Shown: positions 7,933 to 13,725 of the stretch, in pieces
How the letters are laid out: every line of letters begins with the position of its first letter
Position numbering within the stretch: the stretch's first letter is position 1
Assembly (NCBI GenBank): GCA_027487195.1
Contig: JAIYEB010000159.1
Coordinates: 1 to 18,550 of the forward strand
Direction: 5' to 3'
DNA: 18,550 nt
Source of the DNA: Hyphomicrobiales bacterium
GTDB taxonomy: Bacteria > Pseudomonadota > Alphaproteobacteria > Rhizobiales > UBA4765
Notes under the pieces: model-generated
Seen by the model: the letters and a program-made list of their open reading frames with translations, nothing else
Told to the model about the DNA's origin: nothing
Databases searched by the model: none
Made by a program: the position numbers and the translations under genes

Positions 7933-7950
7933 GCGACAATTGTGCGACAA
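7933..7950 (-). promoter_or_regulatory. Direct repeat with 11-bp period, loosely Pho-box-like
   Basis: GCGACAA occurs at 7933-7939 and again at 7944-7950; on the minus strand this reads TTGTCGC-ACAA-TTGTCGC. Two 7-mers with a core TGTC and a 4-base spacer have the architecture of a PhoB box, though only about 11 of 18 positions match the E. coli consensus as I recall it. It lies about 115-130 bases upstream of the 66-residue gene, in that gene's direction. Confidence 0.25.
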
Positions 7951-7987
7951 ACCACTGGCAGCTTCAAGAAAGCGACTTTCCAAATGA

Positions 7988-8024
7988 AACGCCCGGCGCA
8001 GAGGAATGCTCTGCGCCGGGCGTT
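7988..8024. terminator. Bidirectional-looking terminator after the ABC permease gene
   Basis: A perfect 16-bp stem (7988-8003 with 8009-8024) around the 5-base loop GAATG. On the + strand it ends in TTGTTTTT; on the minus strand, the direction of the ABC genes, it runs into TTTCATTT. It lies 33 bases past the permease stop and very probably ends that transcript. The bases 7820-7987 beyond it hold only the candidate sites listed for the 66-residue gene. Confidence 0.85.
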
Positions 8025-8057
8025 GTTTTTGCAAGGAGCTATGCCGAGGGCTTCGAA

Positions 8058-8912
8058 CTACATCCCTGCCTGCTGATTCTGGGTCATGCCGCGCGTGGCC
8101 CAACCGGTCATCCGGGTCTCAAACCAGTTGGCGATCACGTACATGGCAACGCCCATGAAGGCTGTGACGAGCAGGCCAGCGAACACCAGGGGCGTGTCAA
8201 AGCGCGAGGACGCAACCACCATGAGTTTGCCGATCCCCTTGTTCGAGCCGATGGTCTCGGCAAGGATCGAGCCGACAAAGGCCACGGTGATCGCCACTTT
8301 GAGAGAGGCAAAGAAGTAGGGCATTGCGCGTGGCAGGCCGACCTTCAGGACGATATCGCGACTTTTCGCGCCAAGCGCGCGCAGAACATCCCTCAGTTCC
8401 GGTTCAACCGTTGCGATGCCCGTCGCAACGTTGACGACGATGGGGAAGAACGAAATCAGGAATGCCGTGATCACGGCTGGAACGGTGCCAATGCCAAACC
8501 AGATGATCAGGATTGGCACGACAGCGACCTTCGGGATCGCGTTGAAGCCGATCAGAATTGGATAGAGCCCGTTATAGACGAGCGTCGACGAGCCGATCGC
8601 AACACCGAGCGCCAGGCCGAACACAATCGCAATCGCAAAGCCGAAGACGGTTGTGAACAGGGTCTGCCCGGCATTGTCGAGGATAGCGGGCTGCCAGCGC
8701 AGATAGCTCTCCCAGATGGCGGTCGGCGAGGGCAGGATGAAATCGGGGATGGAGAACACGCGTACGGTCACCTCCCAGAACAGGAAGATGCCGATCACCA
8801 CCATCCAGGGCAGCGCGCGCTCGAGATTGCGTCGCGATCCGAAGATCGGCGTGCGCCGCGCGCGGCGTGCGGGAATGGCGGGGGCTGCAGGAGCAGTATC
8901 CATCGAGGCCAT
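8058..8912 (-). CDS. ABC transporter permease, SsuC/TauC-like
   Basis: A 284-residue inner-membrane permease of the binding-protein-dependent BPD_transp_1 family, nitrate/sulfonate/taurine class. About six hydrophobic segments are visible, starting with WMVVIGIFLFWEVTVRVF. The cytoplasmic EAA loop reads ALRALGAKSRDIVLKVGLPRAMPYFF, which docks the ATPase. ATG 8912 is preferred because AGGAAA lies 6 bases upstream, inside the end of the ATPase gene. A GTG at 8927 would overlap the ATPase stop by four bases (GTGA) and is the alternative. It is the last gene of the transporter operon. The substrate cannot be told from the permease. Confidence 0.9.
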   Translation of the reverse strand: MASMDTAPAAPAIPARRARRTPIFGSRRNLERALPWMVVIGIFLFWEVTVRVFSIPDFILPSPTAIWESYLRWQPAILDNAGQTLFTTVFGFAIAIVFGLALGVAIGSSTLVYNGLYPILIGFNAIPKVAVVPILIIWFGIGTVPAVITAFLISFFPIVVNVATGIATVEPELRDVLRALGAKSRDIVLKVGLPRAMPYFFASLKVAITVAFVGSILAETIGSNKGIGKLMVVASSRFDTPLVFAGLLVTAFMGVAMYVIANWFETRMTGWATRGMTQNQQAGM

Positions 8913-8923
8913 GTCAGATTTCC

Positions 8924-9718
8924 TCACGCGGCCTGTTCGCGGGCCATTGAGATGTGGTTGCGCAGGTCCTGCACGATCTCGGCAAACTCGGGCTTGTAGG
9001 TATCCTCCAGCGTGCGCTTGCGCGGGAATGGCACAATGCGCTCGTGGATCATGCGGCCGGGGCGCGCACTCATGACAACGACGCGGTCTGCGAGATAGAC
9101 AGCCTCGCGCAGATCGTGGGTCACGAGGATCACGGTCGGCTTCCGGTCCATCACGACCTCTTGCATGACGTTCCAGAGTTCCTCTCGGGTAAACATGTCG
9201 AGCGCGCCAAATGGCTCGTCAAGCATCAGCAGCTTGGGCTCGTGGATCAGTGCGCGGCAGATCTGCGCGCGCTGCTGCATGCCGCCTGAGAGCTGCCAGG
9301 GAAACTTTGTGTCAAACCCCTTGAGGCCGACGAGAGACAGAAGGTCCTGCGCCTTCTGCACATACATCGCGCGCTTGGCTCTGAGCTGCGAACGGTGTGG
9401 CTGAACAATCTCAAGCGGCAACATCACGTTGTCGATGACATTTCGCCATGGCAGCTGGGTTGGCGCCTGGAACGCCATGCCAACGATGGACAGCGGACCG
9501 GAAACCTCGCGCCCCGCCACGATTGCAGTGCCGGCGGATTGCGGCCAGAGGCCAGCAACAACCTTCATCAGGGTGGACTTGCCGCAGCCGGAAGGGCCAA
9601 CCACCGCGACGAACTCGCCTTCCTTGACGTTCAGCGTGGTATCGAGAAGGGCAAGCGTGCCGCTTTCCTCGCCACCGTAACGAAGAGCAATCCGGTCGAG
9701 TTCTACAAAAGCGGCCAT
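8924..9718 (-). CDS. ABC transporter ATP-binding protein, SsuB/TauB-like
   Basis: A 264-residue ABC ATPase that would power the adjacent permease as a homodimer. All motifs are intact: Walker A GPSGCGKST at residues 41-49, Q-loop Gln84, signature LSGGMQQR at 143-150, Walker B LLMLDEP at 163-169, and switch His201 in LVTHDLREAVYLADRV. The sequence style (GxGKSTLMKVVAGLWPQSAG, FQAPTQLPWRNVIDNVMLPLE) is that of the nitrate/sulfonate/taurine subfamily. The start ATG 9718 follows a 72-base gap that contains a strong hairpin, so expression relative to the binding protein may be lowered. The 3' end overlaps or abuts the permease start. Confidence 0.94.
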   Translation of the reverse strand: MAAFVELDRIALRYGGEESGTLALLDTTLNVKEGEFVAVVGPSGCGKSTLMKVVAGLWPQSAGTAIVAGREVSGPLSIVGMAFQAPTQLPWRNVIDNVMLPLEIVQPHRSQLRAKRAMYVQKAQDLLSLVGLKGFDTKFPWQLSGGMQQRAQICRALIHEPKLLMLDEPFGALDMFTREELWNVMQEVVMDRKPTVILVTHDLREAVYLADRVVVMSARPGRMIHERIVPFPRKRTLEDTYKPEFAEIVQDLRNHISMAREQAA

Positions 9719-9753
9719 GCCATCATCCCTGTACGCGACTGCCAGAAAGAAGT

Positions 9754-9782
9754 GCCCCGCCGGGCTTTGGGTCCGGCGGGGC
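9754..9782 (-). terminator. Strong intercistronic hairpin between binding protein and ATPase genes
   Basis: A perfect 10-bp stem of GC pairs (9754-9763 with 9773-9782), extendable inward with wobble pairs, in the 72-base gap between the binding-protein stop and the ATPase start. On the transcribed strand it is followed by ACTTCTTTCT, pyrimidine-rich but without a clean T-run. It may partly terminate transcription or protect the upstream mRNA, so that more binding protein is made than membrane components, as is known for several ABC operons. Confidence 0.7.
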
Positions 9783-9790
9783 GAATAAGA

Positions 9791-10840
9791 TCAGGACGAA
9801 ACCGGGAAGACCCGACTTTCAGCACCCTGCGGCATGAACTCACCGCGGTAGAGATCGGCTGCCTGCAGGCGCGGCGTGCGGCCAAACGCTTCCTCGACCA
9901 TGACGATCGAACGCTGCATGCGCGCCATATCAATGCCGGCAAGGCCCTGAGCGCGCACGGCGGGCGTGTCGATCAGTTCCGCGATCGTCAACAGCCAACG
10001 GCCACGCTCTGTCGGGACATCCGTCAGCTGCTCGTGGCGAGCCAGCGCTGCAATTGCCTCGTCAGGGTTTGCAATCGCGTCGCGATAGCCGCGCACCATG
10101 GCCTTCAGGACGCCGCGCACAACCGCCGGGTTCTGATCGGCATAGGCTTTGGACGTCAACACCGACGAGGAATAGAACGGCACGCCGAAGTCGCGGTAGC
10201 GGAAGTTGCGCTGCTGTGCCTGGGACATGCCAAGGCGCTCAAGCGAAGGGCCGGTCGAGGTGATGAAGCCCGTGATCCCGTCAGCGCGACGCTGGAACAG
10301 CATCGGCTCGCGCAGATCTGCGGTCACTGACAAGAAGTTGACCTTCGAGGCGTCAATATTGTTGACCTTGGCAAAGGCTGGGAACAGCTGACGACCGGCG
10401 TCGACTTCCGGAGCCGCAAGCGTCTTGCCCTCAAGGTCCTTGGGGGTGTTGATGCCGCTGTCGGCGCGGACAACCACGACGAGTGCGTTGTTGTGAGCAA
10501 ACACGCCGACGGCCTGAATGCCGGTTTCCGGGCGCTCTGAAACGAAGCGGATTGTCGGGTTGATGTCGGCAAATCCCATGGGGTAGTTGCCGCCGGCAAT
10601 TTCAACAGGAACAGCGCCTGAACCACGGCCGCGGTCGGGCTGGAAATCGATGCCTTCCTCGCGGAAGTAGCCCTTTTGCAACGCCAGCAGCACGAACGAC
10701 TGCGGGCCCTGCCAGGCCCAATCCATCATGAAGCGCACGCGCGTCTGGCTTTGTGCCAGTGCCGGTGCAGACAGGCCAAGGCCCGATGCAGCTGTGAGGC
10801 CAGCGGCGCCGGCAAGTACACGACGACGATCAATACGCAT
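9791..10840 (-). CDS. ABC transporter substrate-binding protein, NMT1/THI5-like
   Basis: A 349-residue periplasmic binding protein of the SsuA/TauA/NMT1-like class. The N-terminus holds a twin-arginine-type signal (RRRVLAG at residues 5-11, hydrophobic stretch, likely cut at ALA-Q near residue 29); there is no lipobox cysteine. The mature start (VRFMMDWAWQGPQSFVLLALQKGYFREEGIDF) and the segment GNYPMGFADINPTI are typical of the family, whose members bind sulfonates, nitrate, pyrimidine precursors or other small organics. ATG 10840 has AAGGAAG 8 bases upstream; an in-frame TTG at 10864 has no ribosome binding site. It is downstream of the cysteine hydrolase and upstream of the ATPase. The ligand is unknown. 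Confidence 0.9.
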   Translation of the reverse strand: MRIDRRRVLAGAAGLTAASGLGLSAPALAQSQTRVRFMMDWAWQGPQSFVLLALQKGYFREEGIDFQPDRGRGSGAVPVEIAGGNYPMGFADINPTIRFVSERPETGIQAVGVFAHNNALVVVVRADSGINTPKDLEGKTLAAPEVDAGRQLFPAFAKVNNIDASKVNFLSVTADLREPMLFQRRADGITGFITSTGPSLERLGMSQAQQRNFRYRDFGVPFYSSSVLTSKAYADQNPAVVRGVLKAMVRGYRDAIANPDEAIAALARHEQLTDVPTERGRWLLTIAELIDTPAVRAQGLAGIDMARMQRSIVMVEEAFGRTPRLQAADLYRGEFMPQGAESRVFPVSS

Positions 10841-10949
10841 GGGGAGGTCTTCCTTTGTGCTCAAGGTGGGCGCCGGGTGGCGCGGCCTGATCTGATCTCA
10901 TGCAAAGCGTGGGCCAGATGCCAGCGTCCTGCATGCCATCATTATGGTG

Positions 10950-10978
10950 ATCCGTGCCAAAGCGCACAGGCCTGTCAA
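10950..10978 (-). promoter_or_regulatory. Candidate promoter for the binding-protein operon
   Basis: On the minus strand a perfect TTGACA hexamer (+ strand TGTCAA at 10973-10978) is followed at 17 bases by ACGGAT (10950-10955), a poor -10 match. Alphaproteobacterial -10 elements are often weak, so this could drive the transporter genes separately from the upstream hydrolase. The wider 159-base gap (10841-10999) shows nothing else except copies of CAAAGCG. Confidence 0.3.
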
Positions 10979-10999
10979 GAGACATGCGACAGGGCTGGC

Positions 11000-11758
11000 T
11001 CAAAGCGCACCCAAAATTTCGTCGGAGGTCGTGGTAAACCCGAAGATCTGGCGCACACTATAGAGCGTCGCCTGCCAGCAATAGTCTGGCGAGGAGGTCG
11101 CGGTGCAATCCTCGATCATCACCGTATCAAAACCAAGGAAGTTGGCATCGGCAAGCGTATGCAACACGCACTGGTCTGCGTTGACGCCTGTGAAAAACAG
11201 CGTCGTCACGTCGAGCTGGCGCAGGATCTGATCAAGCGGCGTGTCCCAGAACCCCGACATGCGGTGCTTCGACACGCGGATGTCACCGGGTTCAGGCGTC
11301 AATTCGTCCACAATTTCGGCCGCCCAGCTGCCCTCTGTCAGGACCAGATCGCCGGTTGTACGCAATCGATCACCAAGACCGCGCATGGTCCCACTGCCAT
11401 TATAGACATGCATGAGGGCCGGCGAGAGGTTCGCCCGGTCGGGTCTTGCGCCCCAATTGACATAAACTACGGGGATATCGGCGGCGCGCACGCGCGGCAA
11501 AAGGCGCTGCAGGGGCTCAATCGGCGCTCTGCATGGCGTGACATCAACGCCAATCTCGCTCGCAAGCCAGCCCTTTGGGTGGCAGAAGTCATTCTGCATA
11601 TCGATAACGATCACCGCAGCGCGCCCGAAATCCACCGTGATGGGCTTGGGGGCTGCTGCGATGTGCGCAGCTTGAGTTCGGCGCTGTGGGCGCACCATGT
11701 CGACGTGATCCGAAGACACGCGCCATTGATTGCGGGAGTTTGGTCCAAGAGCGTGCAT
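11000..11758 (-). CDS. Isochorismatase-like cysteine hydrolase
   Basis: A 252-residue hydrolase of the isochorismatase superfamily, which includes RutB, biuret hydrolase and nicotinamidase. The triad is visible: Asp53 in VIVIDMQNDF, Lys164 in VSKHRMSGFWDTPL and Cys197 in GVNADQCVLHT. The C-terminal IEDCTATSSPDYC and YSVRQIFGF blocks are typical of a subfamily whose substrates are amides or ureido compounds. The frame is open upstream to 12226 but there it only shadows the cupin gene. ATG 11758 is preferred because GGGG lies just upstream and the reading MHALG..WRVSSDHVDMVRP matches how I recall related proteins starting; ATG 11698 is the alternative. It is divergent from the cupin gene and probably feeds on the compound imported by the downstream ABC system. 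Confidence 0.88.
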   Translation of the reverse strand: MHALGPNSRNQWRVSSDHVDMVRPQRRTQAAHIAAAPKPITVDFGRAAVIVIDMQNDFCHPKGWLASEIGVDVTPCRAPIEPLQRLLPRVRAADIPVVYVNWGARPDRANLSPALMHVYNGSGTMRGLGDRLRTTGDLVLTEGSWAAEIVDELTPEPGDIRVSKHRMSGFWDTPLDQILRQLDVTTLFFTGVNADQCVLHTLADANFLGFDTVMIEDCTATSSPDYCWQATLYSVRQIFGFTTTSDEILGAL

Positions 11759-11869
11759 CGAACCCCGTCTCATGCGAGCGACATGAACATCAGTCTTTTG
11801 CCATCCCTGTGCGGGGCTGTCGGCAGTCTTGATTGCCTCATTTTTATGCAGCCTGCTCCCGATCCTATC

Positions 11870-11891
11870 GCAGGTCGCCCGGAAGACCTGC
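11870..11891. promoter_or_regulatory. Dyad-symmetric candidate operator in the divergent hydrolase/cupin region
   Basis: GCAGGTC (11870-11876) and GACCTGC (11885-11891), a perfect 7-bp inverted repeat with an 8-base spacer. It lies 51 bases upstream of the cupin ATG and 112 bases upstream of the hydrolase ATG, a natural position for a repressor or activator controlling both genes. It could also form a hairpin in the cupin mRNA leader. No regulator gene is in the window. Confidence 0.4.
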
Positions 11892-11941
11892 ACGACGACG
11901 CAGCTCCGTTTTGGTAGCCTGCAGCTTGAAGGAGCATCGTC

Positions 11942-12394
11942 ATGAAAGAAGCCATTGCGCGCACCCCAGCGGACTATGAGACATTTCGGATCAAGCCCTC
12001 CGACACCAACGTGATGTCGCTCATCCTTGATCCGATCCGCGACAAGATGCCTTTCATCGCGTTCGTCGAGATCTTCGACAAGAACGGCGCGACCCCGCCC
12101 AACACGCATGAGGCGGCCTACGAGTTCTTCTATGTGATCGAGGGCGAAGGGGTTGCCAGGATTGGCGGCAAGGAGATCCCAATCAGGTCCGGCGACAGTT
12201 TTGTCGCGAACCCCGGGCACGAGCATATTGTTGAAAACACCGGCGAGGGGAAACTCTATTGCCTCACCCTGATGATCCCGAACGAGGGCTTTGCCGAGTT
12301 GGTGCGCTCGGGCGAGCGTGAGACTTTGTCACCGGAAGATCTGGCGGTTTTGCAGCGTGTGGTTCCGACCAAACGCCTGGTCGCTGCGGAGTGA
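11942..12394 (+). CDS. Cupin-domain protein, single domain
   Basis: A 150-residue single-domain cupin. Motif 1 is THEAAYEFFYVIEGEG (about residues 58-73), with one His and a Glu where two His and a Glu are usual. Motif 2 is GDSFVANPGHEH followed by IVENTG (about residues 86-103), supplying the second His. A metal could thus be held by His, Glu and His; the missing His makes catalysis less certain. Related proteins are dioxygenases, isomerases or ligand-binding proteins. ATG 11942 has AAGGAG 7 bases upstream, an ideal ribosome binding site. The gene diverges from the cysteine hydrolase and is probably part of the same pathway. Its substrate is unknown. Confidence 0.85.
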   Translation: MKEAIARTPADYETFRIKPSDTNVMSLILDPIRDKMPFIAFVEIFDKNGATPPNTHEAAYEFFYVIEGEGVARIGGKEIPIRSGDSFVANPGHEHIVENTGEGKLYCLTLMIPNEGFAELVRSGERETLSPEDLAVLQRVVPTKRLVAAE

Positions 12395-12449
12395 TTAAGG
12401 CTTGGTTGACCATGCCTTTCAACGCTCGGTGAACCCTAACCCGCTATGA

Positions 12450-12481
12450 ATGACGCGTTGAGTTTTTGTGGGGCGCGTCAT
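12450..12481 (+). promoter_or_regulatory. Hairpin enclosing the ribosome binding site of the 44-residue frame
   Basis: ATGACGCG (12450-12457) pairs perfectly with CGCGTCAT (12474-12481), leaving a 16-base loop that holds a T5 run and the GGGG of the likely ribosome binding site. The start codon at 12480 is at the base of the stem. This arrangement can limit translation initiation, or the DNA dyad could be an operator. Confidence 0.45.
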
Positions 12482-12614
12482 GCTCGAACCGATCATCCTT
12501 GAGCCTTCAACCATCGCGCTGGTGATTGCTTCCGCAGTTTTGGCCGCGTTGGCCATTGTCGTCTTTGATATCGGGGTCAAGAGCGGCTCGCCGGTCATCA
12601 CCGGGCGGAGATAG
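12480..12614 (+). CDS. Candidate single-pass membrane microprotein, 44 residues
   Basis: An open frame of 44 codons from ATG 12480 to TAG, in the gap between the cupin and hydratase genes. The protein has a short acidic N-terminus (MLEPIILEPS), one hydrophobic helix from about residue 11 to 31 (TIALVIASAVLAALAIVVFD), and a small polar, basic tail (VKSGSPVITGRR). GGGG lies 7 bases upstream of the ATG; a GTG at 12468 is an in-frame alternative. The hydrophobic composition is not that expected of a chance frame in GC-rich DNA, which is usually rich in Arg, Ala and Pro. No family is recognised. The gene is shorter than most annotation cut-offs. Confidence 0.45.
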   Translation: MLEPIILEPSTIALVIASAVLAALAIVVFDIGVKSGSPVITGRR

Positions 12615-12662
12615 CTGCAAGTGCCTCGGCCGGTTTCTGCTCCCGGCAATGTCCCTTACGAC

Positions 12663-13100
12663 CTAGCGCGCTGAGGCTTCGGCGGCTGGGACAAACATCA
12701 AGGCTTCACCTTCCAGGACAATCGTATCGCCGACCGAGCATACGGTCTTGAGGCGGACACGCGTTTTCGCCGGGATGAGTTCGATCACCTCGACGTGGAC
12801 CTTGACCACATCTCCAATCAGAACCGGCGCGCGAAAGAACAGGGTTTGCGACATATAGACCGCGCCTGGACCTGGCATGCGGGTGCCGAGAACAGCGGAA
12901 AGGTAGGACGCCGAGAGCATGCCGTGGGCGATGCGTGTGCCAAAGCGTGTGCTGGCCGCATAGGCTTCATCGAGATGGATCGGATTCTTGTCGCCGGAGA
13001 CGCCTGCGAACGCGATCACGTCAAATTCCGACACTTTGCGCTCGATCTCATGGGTCAGACCGAGTTCCAGTTCCTCGAACGAATAGCCCTCCGACGTCAT
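12663..13100 (-). CDS. MaoC/PhaJ-like (R)-specific enoyl-CoA hydratase
   Basis: A 145-residue hot-dog-fold protein of the MaoC dehydratase family, close to PhaJ in length. The catalytic pair is visible as Asp37 and His42 in FAGVSGDKNPIHLDEAYA, followed by the family block FGTRIAHGMLSASYLSAVLG. PhaJ-type enzymes hydrate trans-2-enoyl-CoA to (R)-3-hydroxyacyl-CoA, linking fatty-acid oxidation to polyhydroxyalkanoate synthesis; other MaoC proteins act on different CoA or ACP thioesters. ATG 13100 has AGGGA a few bases upstream. The gene is alone on its strand, convergent with the microprotein candidate and divergent from cheY. The class is secure; the exact substrate is not. Confidence 0.88.
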   Translation of the reverse strand: MTSEGYSFEELELGLTHEIERKVSEFDVIAFAGVSGDKNPIHLDEAYAASTRFGTRIAHGMLSASYLSAVLGTRMPGPGAVYMSQTLFFRAPVLIGDVVKVHVEVIELIPAKTRVRLKTVCSVGDTIVLEGEALMFVPAAEASAR

Positions 13101-13233
13101 GGTCCCTCATATTCTTTCAATTGATCGATTTTCGCCGATGCGTGTTAACTAAACGTCAGAAAAGATCGGCCATGGTCTCGGCAACGATCTGATCGAGAGG
13201 TCAGGCAATTCCAGCGTGTGATGGGGTAAAGGT

Positions 13234-13617
13234 ATGGCCGTTGATACAACGATGCCGGTTCTTGTTGTCGATGACTACAAGACAATGGTTCGAATCATTC
13301 GCAATCTGCTGAAGCAGCTTGGCTTCGAGGATGTCGATGAGGCGGCTGATGGAGCCGAGGCTTTCGCCAAGATGAAGTCCCGCAAATACGGGCTTATCAT
13401 CTCGGATTGGAACATGGAGCCTATGACTGGCTACGAGCTTCTCAAGGAAGTCCGCGCCGACCCAACGCTCTCGCGTACGCCCTTCATCATGGTCACTGCG
13501 GAATCGAAGACGGAAAACGTCATCGCCGCGAAGAAGGCCGGCGTGAACAACTACATTGTGAAGCCGTTCAATGCCCAGACTCTCAAGGGCAAGATCGACG
13601 CCGTCTTCACCTCCTGA
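13234..13617 (+). CDS. cheY: Stand-alone CheY-type response regulator
   Basis: A 127-residue single receiver domain with no output domain. The acidic pair Asp13/Asp14, phosphoacceptor Asp58 in ISDWNMEPMTG, Thr88 and Lys110 in IVKPF are all present and match the spacing of E. coli CheY (Asp12/13, Asp57, Thr87, Lys109). CheY-P binds FliM at the flagellar switch in classical chemotaxis. The next gene is a cheZ homologue, so the pair forms a phosphorylation/dephosphorylation module, although no chemotaxis kinase or flagellar gene is in the window. ATG 13234 is preceded by GGGG and AAGG. The upstream gap has a weak promoter-like TTGATC-17-GTTAAC at 13121-13149. Confidence 0.88.
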   Translation: MAVDTTMPVLVVDDYKTMVRIIRNLLKQLGFEDVDEAADGAEAFAKMKSRKYGLIISDWNMEPMTGYELLKEVRADPTLSRTPFIMVTAESKTENVIAAKKAGVNNYIVKPFNAQTLKGKIDAVFTS

Positions 13618-13642
13618 GTACTCAACATCGCTGGTGCAGTCG

Positions 13643-13659
13643 GGCGTCCTCTGGACGCC
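13643..13659 (+). repeat. Intercistronic hairpin between cheY and cheZ
   Basis: GGCGTCC (13643-13649) and GGACGCC (13653-13659) form a perfect 7-bp stem with a 3-base loop. A weaker 5-bp hairpin follows at 13680-13693. No T-run follows either. Such structures between two genes of one transcript can tune mRNA stability or partial termination. Confidence 0.45.
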
Positions 13660-13725
13660 GGACAGCACAACCGTACCTTGGCCGCATCCGGCCGATAACG
13701 CTTATGACATACACTGGGGGCCTCC

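Noticed and set aside
7807..8076. 89-codon + strand frame across the 7820-8057 gap
   Set aside because: It starts inside the 66-residue gene, crosses the perfect 16-bp terminator hairpin and ends inside the permease gene; composition is not protein-like.
9395..10330. 311-codon open frame on the + strand
   Set aside because: Antisense to the ABC ATPase and binding protein; no recognisable domain and shadow-like composition.
10676..11917. 413-codon open frame on the + strand
   Set aside because: It runs antisense to the binding protein and cysteine hydrolase, both of which show intact family motifs; its composition (many Arg, His, Cys, Gln) is that of a shadow frame in GC-rich DNA.
11759..12226. 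N-terminal extension of the cysteine hydrolase frame
   Set aside because: The extension is antisense to the cupin gene, which has an ideal ribosome binding site and cupin motifs; family proteins begin near 11758.
12419..12649. 76-codon minus-strand frame opposite the microprotein candidate
   Set aside because: It reads Thr/Lys/Arg-rich with no hydrophobic or domain pattern; the + strand frame has a clean membrane helix and a ribosome binding site.
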